From contig JAYKKT010000073.1 of assembly GCA_036023115.1 (NCBI GenBank), forward strand, positions 19,205,001-19,269,000: a stretch of DNA of 64,000 nt, given 5' to 3'. Numbering within the stretch: position 1 is the first letter of the stretch; each line of letters opens with the position of its first letter. Below, in pieces: positions 23,183 to 32,608 of this stretch. The notes beneath the pieces were generated by a model, which did no database searches, was not told the DNA's origin, and was given only the letters and a program-made list of their open reading frames with translations. This DNA comes from Brasenia schreberi (lineage: Eukaryota > Streptophyta > Magnoliopsida > Nymphaeales > Cabombaceae). The translations under genes and the position numbers were made by a program.

Positions 23183-25473
23183 GAACAACTTTATGCTGGA
23201 TAAACCCTAAAGCGTGTGGCTTGCCCCTCACCTTGTTGGATACGAAATGCACGTGTTTGTTGTGAAACACTCTGTCTCCAAATGAAGCCTTGGTAGATCT
23301 TAAATTGAAGTTAACAAATGGCTTATACAAGTAGTACACATGCACGTCAAGAACAACCAAAGTCCTATGCATATAAGGGGTGTTTGATTTTTAGACCAGC
23401 ACTACGAAATTGAAACTCTAATTCCAGCACTACAGAATTTAAACTTCAGTTTCAGTCGTTGTAGTCCCTGAGAATGAGTCGCTAATGGGATTTATGATTG
23501 TTTAAAAAGTGTGGTCATACGATCCCGTTTTTTATTGTGCACCGAGACCCTTTAATTGATTATGATAAAATTGAAATTCTATAGTCACGAGGCTCGTAAT
23601 CAAACAGCTAAAGAATCGAAAAGTGCTCATTCACACATCGAGACGATGGATGCTCTTTGACTAAGCACAACCTCAGCTCCTTGAAAAAGAATTTGATGCA
23701 CTGGTGGTTGTTGGATATGTCTTGACGGGTAACGACCCGATTTGAACCGAAAGTAACCAACATGATGTTTGTCAGTGAAGGTCAGTTCACTGATCCTTTA
23801 CCATACCCAAAATCGTAGAGTTGTACATTGTTAAGGACTCTTTGTTTTTCCATACGACCAGGGGCGGTTGAAGCTGGATGCACGCCCTAGGTATCAAACT
23901 AATGAGTTTTAACTTGTGAGTCGATCCCCTATCCAGGTGAACTGTTTCTTGTAAAGAAAAAAGGAACAAAGAAATTTTTGATAAAGAAAAAAAGATATTG
24001 TTTCTTAGGTACAACTTACGAGTCGAACTCGTGAGTCAATTGGGTTGAGATATTTTTAACTTGTGAGTCGACCCCCCAAACTCGATGAGACGTTTCAAAT
24101 TACATCAAAATTAATTGGATGGTAACTAATCATAAATCCAAGATTTTAAGTTTAAATAATAAACTATTTCTCGTAGCTAACCCAATTGGATCCTATGCCG
24201 AACCAACGAACCCTTTGCCTTGCGATTGAGGAATGCCTACCCATGTATGATTCGGCTCCCTTGAGTGGTGGGAGTGCCTGCCTCCGCCCGCCGCTACCGG
24301 TGACATGAAGAAGCGGCCACTGCAATCTTGCTGATTTTCTTAATGAGGGTTTCTGAGTTTGCCTTTCTTGGATGTCCCATTGACAGCTAGCGTTTTTCTT
24401 CTTCTTTTTTTACATGTTTTATAAAGAAAATCTATTTCGAAAACGCACATCTGTTCTGTGAAACGCTTTTAGAAGTTTTATATTCTCTCATATAAGAGAT
24501 ATGTACTGATACCGCGTTTGGTGGTTGTTGATAAGCCTGATCTCTCTCTGTCTCTCTCCCTCTCTCTGTGCGTGTGTGTGTCTTTCACATTTGTGGCTGT
24601 AATTGTGGACCTCAATGCCTCTCTCAAATAAGATTACGATCAGCATTGCTTGATACTACCTTCGGGGAATTGGTTATTATGTCTGTAATATTTATCTCGA
24701 AAAATCGTAATATAATTGCAACTCAATGGTTTTACTGTTGGTTTGTCTTTTTGGACGACGCGCTTACGTCTCTCCTGCATTTAGCTTGTTTCCTTTCGGG
24801 AAATGTAATCGGTTAAACCTCATTTGCTCAGATTGAACCTATCACATCGGACCGTTTCGTTTGCCGATATATGCCACATCCAGATGCATGTATTTGTCAA
24901 CGAGTAGATCGCTCAACTCATTTTCTAGTTGAGACAAATACCAGGATCTTATTTACCAAAGAGAAATCACAGGATAATATTCTCAAATAAGTAGACAAAC
25001 AAGTACAAAATTAACAGTCAATATATATTCCATTTAAATTATGAGAGCGGCACAATCAAAAGGAAGGTGCATGATGGATAAGGGCTCTCCATCCTCGTTC
25101 ATGGCATCAGCTTTCTCTGTGTGAATTTACAGTTTTCTTTAGCATTGTTTGGTGCAATTTCCATGGACATTATTCCATCATGTTAATTTTTTATGCTCTT
25201 CTTTTATGAAGACGACATGTACATGTCGATGGTATCCGGAGAAGATAAAAAAGTTGGAGTCTCTAATGTAATTTATCTTTGAGATAAAATACTTACTGTA
25301 GGCATTTAGAGATAGCCAAGTGTAAACCAATCTTAATTCTCCATAAGACGTGTGGACCAAGAATTCGTAGTTACGTTTTACAGTTCCAGTTGATATTTTC
25401 ATTAATTTACTATTCATATTTGCTGAGATTTATGTCCCCAAATCTTAACTGGCTTCTTGTGGAAGCTTGGCAG
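23183..25473. other. Intergenic upstream of the YSL pseudogene
   Basis: Apart from a family-B SINE-like repeat (about 23845-23945) and a CT/GT-rich low-complexity tract at 24541-24585, nothing is recognisable. I looked for the missing first YSL exon (hydrophobic N-terminal part) and did not find it. Confidence 0.45.
23845..23945 (-). mobile_element. tRNA-derived SINE-like repeat, family B
   Basis: Shares the arrangement GCATGCC..GGGTATC and TGTGAGTCGATCCCCTATCC with the repeat at 31350-31470 and with 15655-15765. Decayed; borders unclear. A further partial echo (TTGTGAGTCGACCCCC) is at 24059-24078. Confidence 0.4.
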
Positions 25474-27471
25474 GCGGGTTTGGAAGCTACTTGTTTGATA
25501 TGAGCGAAGGTATTGCGAAGAAATCTGAAGTCGGAAACGATCCCTTCGACATCAAGAACCCTGGCTTGGGCTGGATGATTGGCTTCCTCTTCGTTGTCAG
25601 TTTCATCGGGCTCTTCTCTGTGGTGCCCCTCAGGAAGGTGAGACAGGGATCACTTCGGCTTTAATTTCATTTGGAATTCTCCACGGTTTAATCTTTTCTT
25701 TTGCACAACGATGAGTATCAAGCTTAGTTATTACAGTTCACCGCTTGACAAATATTTACTTGATTGACAGATTATGATTATCGATTACAAGCTGACTTAC
25801 CCTAGCGGCACTGCCACTGCTTTTCTCATAAACGGCTTTCATACCCCTCAAGGAGAGAAACTCCAAGTAATCTGCTTCCCTAATCCCCATGCTGAACTAA
25901 TTGATAACCGATATTGTTATTCACTGTTTTTAATAAGTAATTCTTTCTCCTTTTCATTGGATTTTCACAGGAAGCAGGTGAGCGTCCTTGGAAAATTCTT
26001 GTCGTTTAGCTTCTTGTGGGGCTTCTTCCAATGGTTCTACACCGCCGGCGACGACTGTGGCTTTGCAAGTTTCCCTACATTCGGTCTCAAAGCGTATGAA
26101 AACAAGTACAGCCCTTGCCTCCAGGCCCTGAAATTTTGAGTTCTAGCTAAAATAATCGGTGACAATGCTTAATCTTGATGACAGTTTTCATGATTCTTCT
26201 TAGCCTGCATAATTCCTTCTTTTATTACATTATAATGAGCTTTAATCTGTGATGATTAAATTAACAGCTCCATGAAACTTGATCAGGTTCTTCTTTGATT
26301 TTTCATCAACTTATGTTGGCGCTGGGATGATCTGCCCATACATTGTCAATATCTCTCTGCTTTTGGGTGCGATTCTCTCATGGGGAGTCATGTGGCCTCA
26401 GATTGTCCACAAGGCAGGCAGTTGGTATGACGCAGATTTGCCAAAGAGTAATCTTCACAGCCTCAATGGATACAAGGTGATTTATTTCTCAATTTTCTTT
26501 TATTCCTGCTGTTTAATTCTTTCTCTTTTCATTCCTTTGCTTATTCTTTATTAAAAAAACCTGTTTTCTAATCCGCGGTTCCTTCATATTATATTACATA
26601 GATTTTCATCTCCATTGCTTTGATCCTCGGCGACGGTCTCTTCAATTTCGTGGTGGTCATGGCTCAGACCCTGATTGCATTCTACAAGCAAATGAAGAAG
26701 AAAGACGCGACCGTTAACCCTGCAGGTGGTCCGGAAGACACTTCCACTGGCTTCAATTACGACGAGGACCCTCGAAAGGAGTTCTTCAAGAAGGACAGCA
26801 TCCCTCTGATTTATGCCCTCGGTGGCTACATTGCTATCGTCATCATCGCTACGCCTGTCCTCCCTAAAATCTTCCCTCAGCTGAAATGGTTAGCATACGC
26901 AATACTTGTTCTTTTGCGCTTATATATAATGTTGTTTTTCTTTTTATCTCAATCGTCATCTTTTTCAATCAAGCCGCTGACATCATTCATATATACATAC
27001 TTGCATCGGTGTATGTAATATTTGTTTGTGGATAACCAAAATGAAAGTCTAGTTAGATTTATTCAAAGAAGTGAGGCTTTTGTGTCTACATTGCTTAAAT
27101 GCGGCTGCAGGTATTACATCCTAGTGGTTTATCTGATTGCACCGGCCCTGGCCTTCTGCAACTCCTACGGGTGCGGTTTGACTGACTGGAGCTTGGCGTC
27201 CACCTATGGCAAACTAGCCATCTTCGTCATCGGCGCATGGGCCGGTGCCCACCATGGCGGAGTGCTTGCCGGTCTGGCCGCTTGTGGTGTCATGATGAGC
27301 ATCGTCTCCACTGCTTCCGACCTGATGCAGGACTTCAAGACCGGTTACCTTACTCAGGCCTCGCCGAGATCCATGTTCGTGAGTCAGGTGGTGGGCACCG
27401 CATTCGGCTGCATTATCGGCCCCAGCGTCTTCTGGCTCTTCTACAAGGCATTCAACGTCGGCGCGCCGGAT
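25474..27471 (+). pseudogene. YSL metal-nicotianamine transporter, 5'- and 3'-broken
   Basis: Yellow stripe-like proteins (oligopeptide transporter family) carry metal-nicotianamine chelates across membranes. Exons 25474-25637, 25771-25866, 25971-26105, 26287-26476, 26602-26888 and 27111 onward have GT-AG borders. They encode [71 protein letters not shown] and LILGDGLFNF, all YSL hallmarks. The first exon, with about 130 residues, is absent. Exon 25771-25866 ends GEKLQ where the family has KLAK followed by KQV; a two-base loss shifts the frame at this junction. The last exon stops matching the gene at 27471 and runs into an inverted copy of its own 3' end. Three independent lesions make this a pseudogene. 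Confidence 0.92.
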
Positions 27472-27742
27472 GCAGAATTACAGTCTTGCAGGACACAAAC
27501 TAACTTAACATTTATTGACACAACCCTAATGCCCACTAAGCATAGTCTCGGCAAAGATAAGTAACTGCAGACACAATATAATATGGTTTATATACAAATC
27601 AGTAATTATAAAGAGAATATATATAACTAGGGCATCAACCACTTAAGAAGTTATCCACCTTCGCGTTAGCGGCTCTCGAGAGGAACTTCATGCAGATCGG
27701 TGGGTTCACCTTCGCCAAGGAAAGTATGGATGCCTGAAGCGT

Positions 27743-28419
27743 TCACAGTCCGTCCCCGCAAATCAAGCTGGAGGCAATGGCCGGTCCAAAGGCATCTACC
27801 TTGGCCTTGTTGACGCGCTCCCAGATGAAGAGGATCAAGCTTCCGAGGCACATGTCAATGGTGAAGTATCCACCAATGTAGAAAGGAATGGCCATCGCCA
27901 TCGGAATCGGCACACATTTAGCATACTTCTCAGGAAGCAGCTTGTATTTGAGCAAGTTGATGACGATGGCGGCCACGAAGAAGCCGCAGCAGAGCTCGAA
28001 GCAGTGAGCAGGCAGTGAGGAGAAGCCTTCGACGCCGAGGATGGCGATGTTGCGGTAGAGTGTGGCATACGGTGCCTGGTACTCGCTATCCGGCGCGCCG
28101 ACGTTGAATGCCTTGTAGAAGAGCCAGAAGACGCTGGGGCCGATAATGCAGCCGAATGCGGTGCCCACCACCTGACTCACGAACATGGATCTCGGCGAGG
28201 CCAGTGTAAGGTAACCGGTCTTGAAGTCCTGCATCAGGTCGGAAGCAGTGGAGACGATGCTCATCATGACACCACAAGCGGCCAGACCGGCAAGCACGCC
28301 GCCATGGTGGGCACCGGCCCATGCGCCGATGACGAAGATGGCTAGTTTGCCATAGGTGGACGCCAAGCTCCAGTCAGTCCAACCGCACCCGTAGGAGTTG
28401 CAGAAGGCCAGGGCCGGTG
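27743..28419 (-). pseudogene. Inverted YSL last exon (segment C'B'A')
   Basis: On the minus strand this holds the complete C-terminal third of a YSL protein: [58 protein letters not shown], then the part absent from the forward copy, [19 protein letters not shown] and [20 protein letters not shown]. It ends SSLICGDGL and a TGA; the family has Trp next (TGG), so a single change truncates the last 30 to 35 residues. There is no promoter or upstream exon in this orientation. Confidence 0.9.
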
Positions 28420-28824
28420 ACATGTGCCTCGGAAGCTTGATCCTCTTCATCTGGGAGCGCGTCAACAAGGCCAAGGCAGACGCCTTTGGACCGGCCGTTG
28501 CCTCCAGCTTGATTTGCGGGGACAGACTGTGTGGACGCTTCCGGCATCCATACTTTCCTTGGCGAAGGTGAACCCACCGATCTACATGAAGTTCCTCTCG
28601 AGAGCCGCTAACGCGAAGGTGGATAACTTCTTGAGTGGTTGATGCCCTAGTTTACTTATCAGGGGACCGGCCGTATATATATTCTCTTTATAATTCCTGA
28701 TTTGTATATAAACTATATTATATTGTGTCTGCGGTTACTTATCTTTGCCGAGACTATGCTTAGTGGGCATTAGGGTTGTATCAATAAATGTTAAGTTAGT
28801 TTGTGTCCTGCAAGACTGTAATTC
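28418..28824 (+). pseudogene. Forward 3' end of the YSL gene (segment C)
   Basis: Starts abruptly at ACATGTGCCTCGG, in the middle of the codons for [21 protein letters not shown] two-base insertion near 28530 (ACTGTGTGG against ACTGTGG) shifts the frame; the downstream frame reads [16 protein letters not shown] and [16 protein letters not shown] and stops at 28640. The rest is 3' untranslated region. Confidence 0.85.
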
Positions 28825-29709
28825 GGTTCTTATTTCAGTTTAATGTAAATGTATGGTGTGATCTCTCTCTATAAAGCTTGATATATATATATATATATAT
28901 CTGTGTGTGTGTGATATGTTATCATATTCAAACAAATTTTAATCATTAACCATCTAATTTGAAAGATAAATGCATACTTATACTTTTTCAAGTTTACCTG
29001 ATTCAAAAGCATTTTTTTACTTTTTAAATTCGAACCTCAATTATCAATCTTCAAATTAAATGGTTGATACTTGTTTTAATGTGCTAACTTGTCATGTTGC
29101 TAAGACATACACACACACACACACATATATATCCAAATCCACATTTTAATTTGTATGTTCATTAGGGGTCAAATTGGACGAGGTTTAGCTCATTTGTTTT
29201 CAGTTGTAATTTTATAACAGGTCCAGTTGTGATTTGCTCTGGTTGGTATGAAACAAGTCGGGTTTGGGCCGTGAAACCATTCTAGTTTAGGTCTAAAATG
29301 GTTATACTTAAATCCATGGGCTTGCCAAATCGGTTCAAGTCGGGTTTAGTTGTTCGGGTTACCAGCTTGGTTTGGTACACCCACCTTGTTTCACGACTAG
29401 TATTTGCTACGCCCATCAATGGAGACGTTTCAACACTAGATGGATCTCTTAATTTGCACCAAATAGCTTCATAACTTCATTCACAAGAGCATATCGAACC
29501 CTTTCTAAGTGTGTATTTCAAACTAACAGTTGCACAAACACTAGCATAAAAAACAGGGCTATAACTTGTGACATCTTAAAACTAATGCCGAACGACGTAT
29601 CTTGAAAACACAACGAATATCTTCATTCGGTCTTTGTTATTTCAACATATCAAGATGATTTAAATGCCCCATTTCAGTCGATAACTAAAGGCCAGTATTT
29701 GGTGGCCTT
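28825..29709. other. Intergenic, AT-rich
   Basis: Downstream of the YSL remnants. Short (TA)n and (GT)n tracts at 28881-28912 and (AC)n near 29107-29124. No gene seen. Confidence 0.4.
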
Positions 29710-30086
29710 TTTTTCGGTTGCAATGGGAGGCTGAAGCCTCACTAGAGATGTCAAAATGGGCCGGGCCTGGTGGACCGGGACAGAGATTTCTTGCCAGGCC
29801 AGTATGGCCCTGGGGGCTGAATTGGGTCGGGCCCGTTGGATATTAGATTGGATCTATAAGACCCAATCTAAATTTGCTTCAAATCCAAATTCAACCACAA
29901 CATTTCAGGCTTCAACAAGCCATATACACATGTAATAAAAACTATATGTATATGTATGTACTATATATATATATATGCATACATACATACATTTACTACA
30001 TATATACACATAAAAAATATGTGTATATATATATATACATACATACATACATGTAATAAAAATATGTATATAATACATACATTCAT

Positions 30087-30117
<31 letters not shown>

Positions 30118-30345
30118 CATGTAATAGAAAAACAATACATATATATATAGTATATATATGTAATCGAAAACTATATATGTATGGACCTAGCCAACACTTT
30201 AGAGGCCATCTAAAATGTGGCCTAGCCCAGCCCATATATATCTCTAAGCCTCACACACAAACAAACATTGCACTTCTGGGGAATCGAACTCACCACCTGC
30301 AAGTGGGCGATCAGATAGCCCTAAGATGAGCTAATGCTCTGGGTG
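29710..30345 (-). mobile_element. tRNA-derived SINE (family A) split by a MITE
   Basis: The outer parts, 29710-29752 and 30247-30345, together make a family-A SINE on the minus strand: B-box-like GAGTTCGATTCCCC, GTGTG-rich middle, GAGGCTTCAGCC, then A-rich end. The two halves are separated by a DNA transposon at 29753-30246. Possible target duplication of the SINE: GCC(A/G)GTATTT at 29691-29700 and 30345-30354. Confidence 0.7.
29753..30246. mobile_element. hAT-type MITE inserted in a SINE
   Basis: A 494-bp element with 8-bp target duplications AGCCTCAC (29745-29752 and 30247-30254) and terminal inverted repeats of about 28 bp: TAGAGATGTCAAAATGGGCC at the left end against TAGAGATATATATGGGCTGG at the right end. 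Eight-base duplications and TAGAGATG ends are typical of hAT. The interior is mostly TA/TACA microsatellite (about 29944-30180) with no coding capacity. Confidence 0.88.
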
Positions 30346-30354
30346 CCGGTATTT

Positions 30355-31011
30355 CAGTTACTTCGTAGATAACTAGACTTTGAATTTTAGAGGAAAGCCA
30401 TGCTAAATGATGTCGAATCCCAGCATTCGACTTGTAAAGTAAACATGAGCCCGTATAGTGCGTATCGTACTATATGTAGTGCACTTAGTCAATTATGTGA
30501 GAGGCGTGTTGGTTCAAAGTCACAGTCAAAGTTCTGATTTAGCAACAAAGAAGCTAGTTGAGGAATTTTGAAGTACAACTATAATCTACAGAAGCAATGT
30601 TGGATCGGATTCGGAGACACATTATGGTAAAGTTAAGATCCAATATCCAAAACATATTATGTTGGATTTGGATTGGTGCCTGGGAGGATCCACTGCATAA
30701 TTTTAACTCCCCATTACTGAGATCAGACTCTCTTATATGGATTTAATGGAAATGAATAAACTCACTTTGGGCCAACATTGTTTCTTTTTCTTTGCTTCTT
30801 ATTGCTAATAAACTTTTTGGCACACAATAAAAGACTTTATTTGTAATGGGGTTATTACAAACAAACCGAGAGAATAATATTCATAGATCATAAAATGAGA
30901 GAAAATGATTTATATAATGAAAAAGCAACCAAAAGAAACTAACTAGACGGTGAGTATGCCAAAAGAGAGAAGAAAATTACAAAGTACTAAAAAATAACAA
31001 TAAAAAAATGT
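30355..31011. other. Intergenic, no recognised feature
   Basis: AT-rich sequence with no exon, RNA or repeat I can name. Confidence 0.35.
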
Positions 31012-31129
31012 TTTATCTTTTATTGTGTTAACTTTTAGCATGACATATGATTGAGCTTTATGAAAACAAAGGATCTATGTAGCTGCCCTGTCTAATATGG
31101 GAAAAGGCTTAGTTGTTGTCGTTGTTGTC
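31012..31129 (+). mobile_element. RTE LINE or SINE 3'-terminal fragment
   Basis: Only the last 110 bp of the RTE/SINE 3' end is present: TTAACTTTTAGCATGACATA, GAAAACAAAGGATCTATGTA and the TTGTTGTCGTTGTTG tail. The part before the tail matches the LINE rather than the SINE. Confidence 0.75.
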
Positions 31130-31349
31130 AATAAACTCTTATTTTTTTCCAAAGAAGCCCAACTTAAATGAGTAATCATAACCCCAAACCTACATTCTCG
31201 TCCCATCCCAAATAAGATCCGAGTTCGGGTTGGTTTGAATTGATCCAAGAGTCAGCGTCTCGGCCTCAACTGTTTATAAATAAACGATGAACTACATATT
31301 ATTTTATTTGATGTGGAGGTAATTCATTTTCATTATGATTCTTTCTAAT

Positions 31350-31470
31350 GGTACAACGGGAAGCCAAAGCCATATGCATGCCCCGGGTATTGTACTCATA
31401 ACCTTTAATTTGTGACGTTGAAGTCAGGTACACACTAGGTTCGAGTCGATCCCCTATCCACGTGAGCTAT
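31350..31470 (-). mobile_element. tRNA-derived SINE-like repeat, family B
   Basis: Contains CATATGCATGCCCCGGG, an inverted B-box-like GGGTATTGTACTC and TCGAGTCGATCCCCTATCC. Closest relative in the window is 23845-23945. Confidence 0.45.
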
Positions 31471-31589
31471 TACTCGTTTTGCTTTCACTTTTACTTGCAA
31501 TTACCTTGTAGCATTATGAAAATAAATCATAACCGCTATGTGGACATCCTCTTTTACTATTCACACATCCCGCTAATATCAGAACTCTC

Positions 31590-31608
31590 TCTCTCTATAT
31601 ATACATAC

Positions 31609-31665
<57 letters not shown>

Positions 31666-31676
31666 CATATATATGA
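31590..31676. repeat. (TA)n microsatellite
   Basis: Imperfect TA/TACA tract of about 85 bp following a (CT)n run, some 950 bp upstream of the LysM gene start codon. Confidence 0.9.
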
Positions 31677-31969
31677 TTTCTCAATAAATGGATGAGCTCC
31701 ATATATGTGAACGTGATTCTTGATGTTTGAATCCAAGTTCAGGCTTCCTGGTCCCTATGGATGCGGATCCCACTTGTACATGAAAAGTGGATAGGGACCA
31801 GGTGGATACGGTTCATGCCCGACCCATTTCGAAGGGAAGGACTCCACGTCGCTAGATGCTGAGCGTTCTCGAAACGTGTACAGGGAACCAATTCGGAGTA
31901 AATATGCGCCCTTTCTCTGAAACGAGGATACAGACGACATATCTAAGATGGTCATGGCTATAAATGAGC

Positions 31970-32608
31970 TTTCATGTCCTCTGTAAATTCCATATGCACC
32001 TGCACCGTTTCTTTATTTTTTCTCCATTTATTTTTTCGCAACGGTTTTTTTTCGCTTTCCCGTGGAGGGAAGGATTTGGAAGAGGTCCGGTTTCTGGGGG
32101 AAATCGAACTTGTTTCAAGTTGCAGAATTCATCGGGATCTCCGTAGATTTTGTCCTGTACGGCGAAGGATCGGCTTCTTTCGGGCGATCCGCGGCATCCT
32201 CGGTAGGAGAACGCGGGATTCCGCTTCCGTGCTCCCGGATAAGGTCCTTTGGCTCCATGTTGATTGGAAATCGCATTTTCTTGAAGGTGTTTGGATGAGG
32301 AAGAGGAAAAAAGGTGATTTTGTGGTCGATGTTGGGCGGACAAATGAAATTTTCGATCCCTATGTTGATTTCTCACGATCTTGTTCTTGATATAGGGCGT
32401 TATTCATGTGAATTGGCTTTCTTTTTCTTCTCTGTTGTAGGGGCACCATGAGGTTTAGGGGAATCAGTTGGATTCTTGAAGCTCTTAGGTAATCGGAGGT
32501 GGTTGTTGCAATTTAGGTTTTCTTATAACGGGCTTTTTGATGAGCAAAGTAGAGGAAGCATTAGTTTGGCTTTGTTAAGTGTGGCGTTTCATACCGAGAT
32601 TGGATTGG
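31970..32608 (+). other. 5' leader of the LysM gene
   Basis: GC-richer sequence leads into the LysM start codon. Pyrimidine tracts followed by AG near 32438 suggest that an intron may split the leader. Several overlapping short frames exist here on both strands; none resembles a known protein. The transcription start is not resolved. Confidence 0.45.

Larger units (their letters stand above)
27140..28824. repeat. Interleaved inverted repeats made from the last YSL exon
   Basis: Call the ancestral last exon plus 3' UTR A-B-C. The window has A (27140-27471, plus), then C' (27475-27857, inverted), B' (27858-28087, inverted, unique), A' (28088-28419, inverted), then C (28418-28824, plus). A and A' are both 332 bp with about four differences by eye. 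C and C' are nearly identical apart from an about 22-bp insertion in C (near 28654-28675) and small changes. Junction one has three extra bases GCA (27472-27474); junction two overlaps by TG (28418-28419). Confidence 0.93.

Noticed and set aside
27743..28474. A 243-codon open frame that looks like an intact minus-strand transporter gene
   Set aside because: It is the inverted C-terminal third of YSL; its first residues come from the junction with segment C, and it lacks all upstream exons.
29874..30150. Tyr/Ile-rich open frames on both strands
   Set aside because: Translation of TA/TACA microsatellite inside the MITE.
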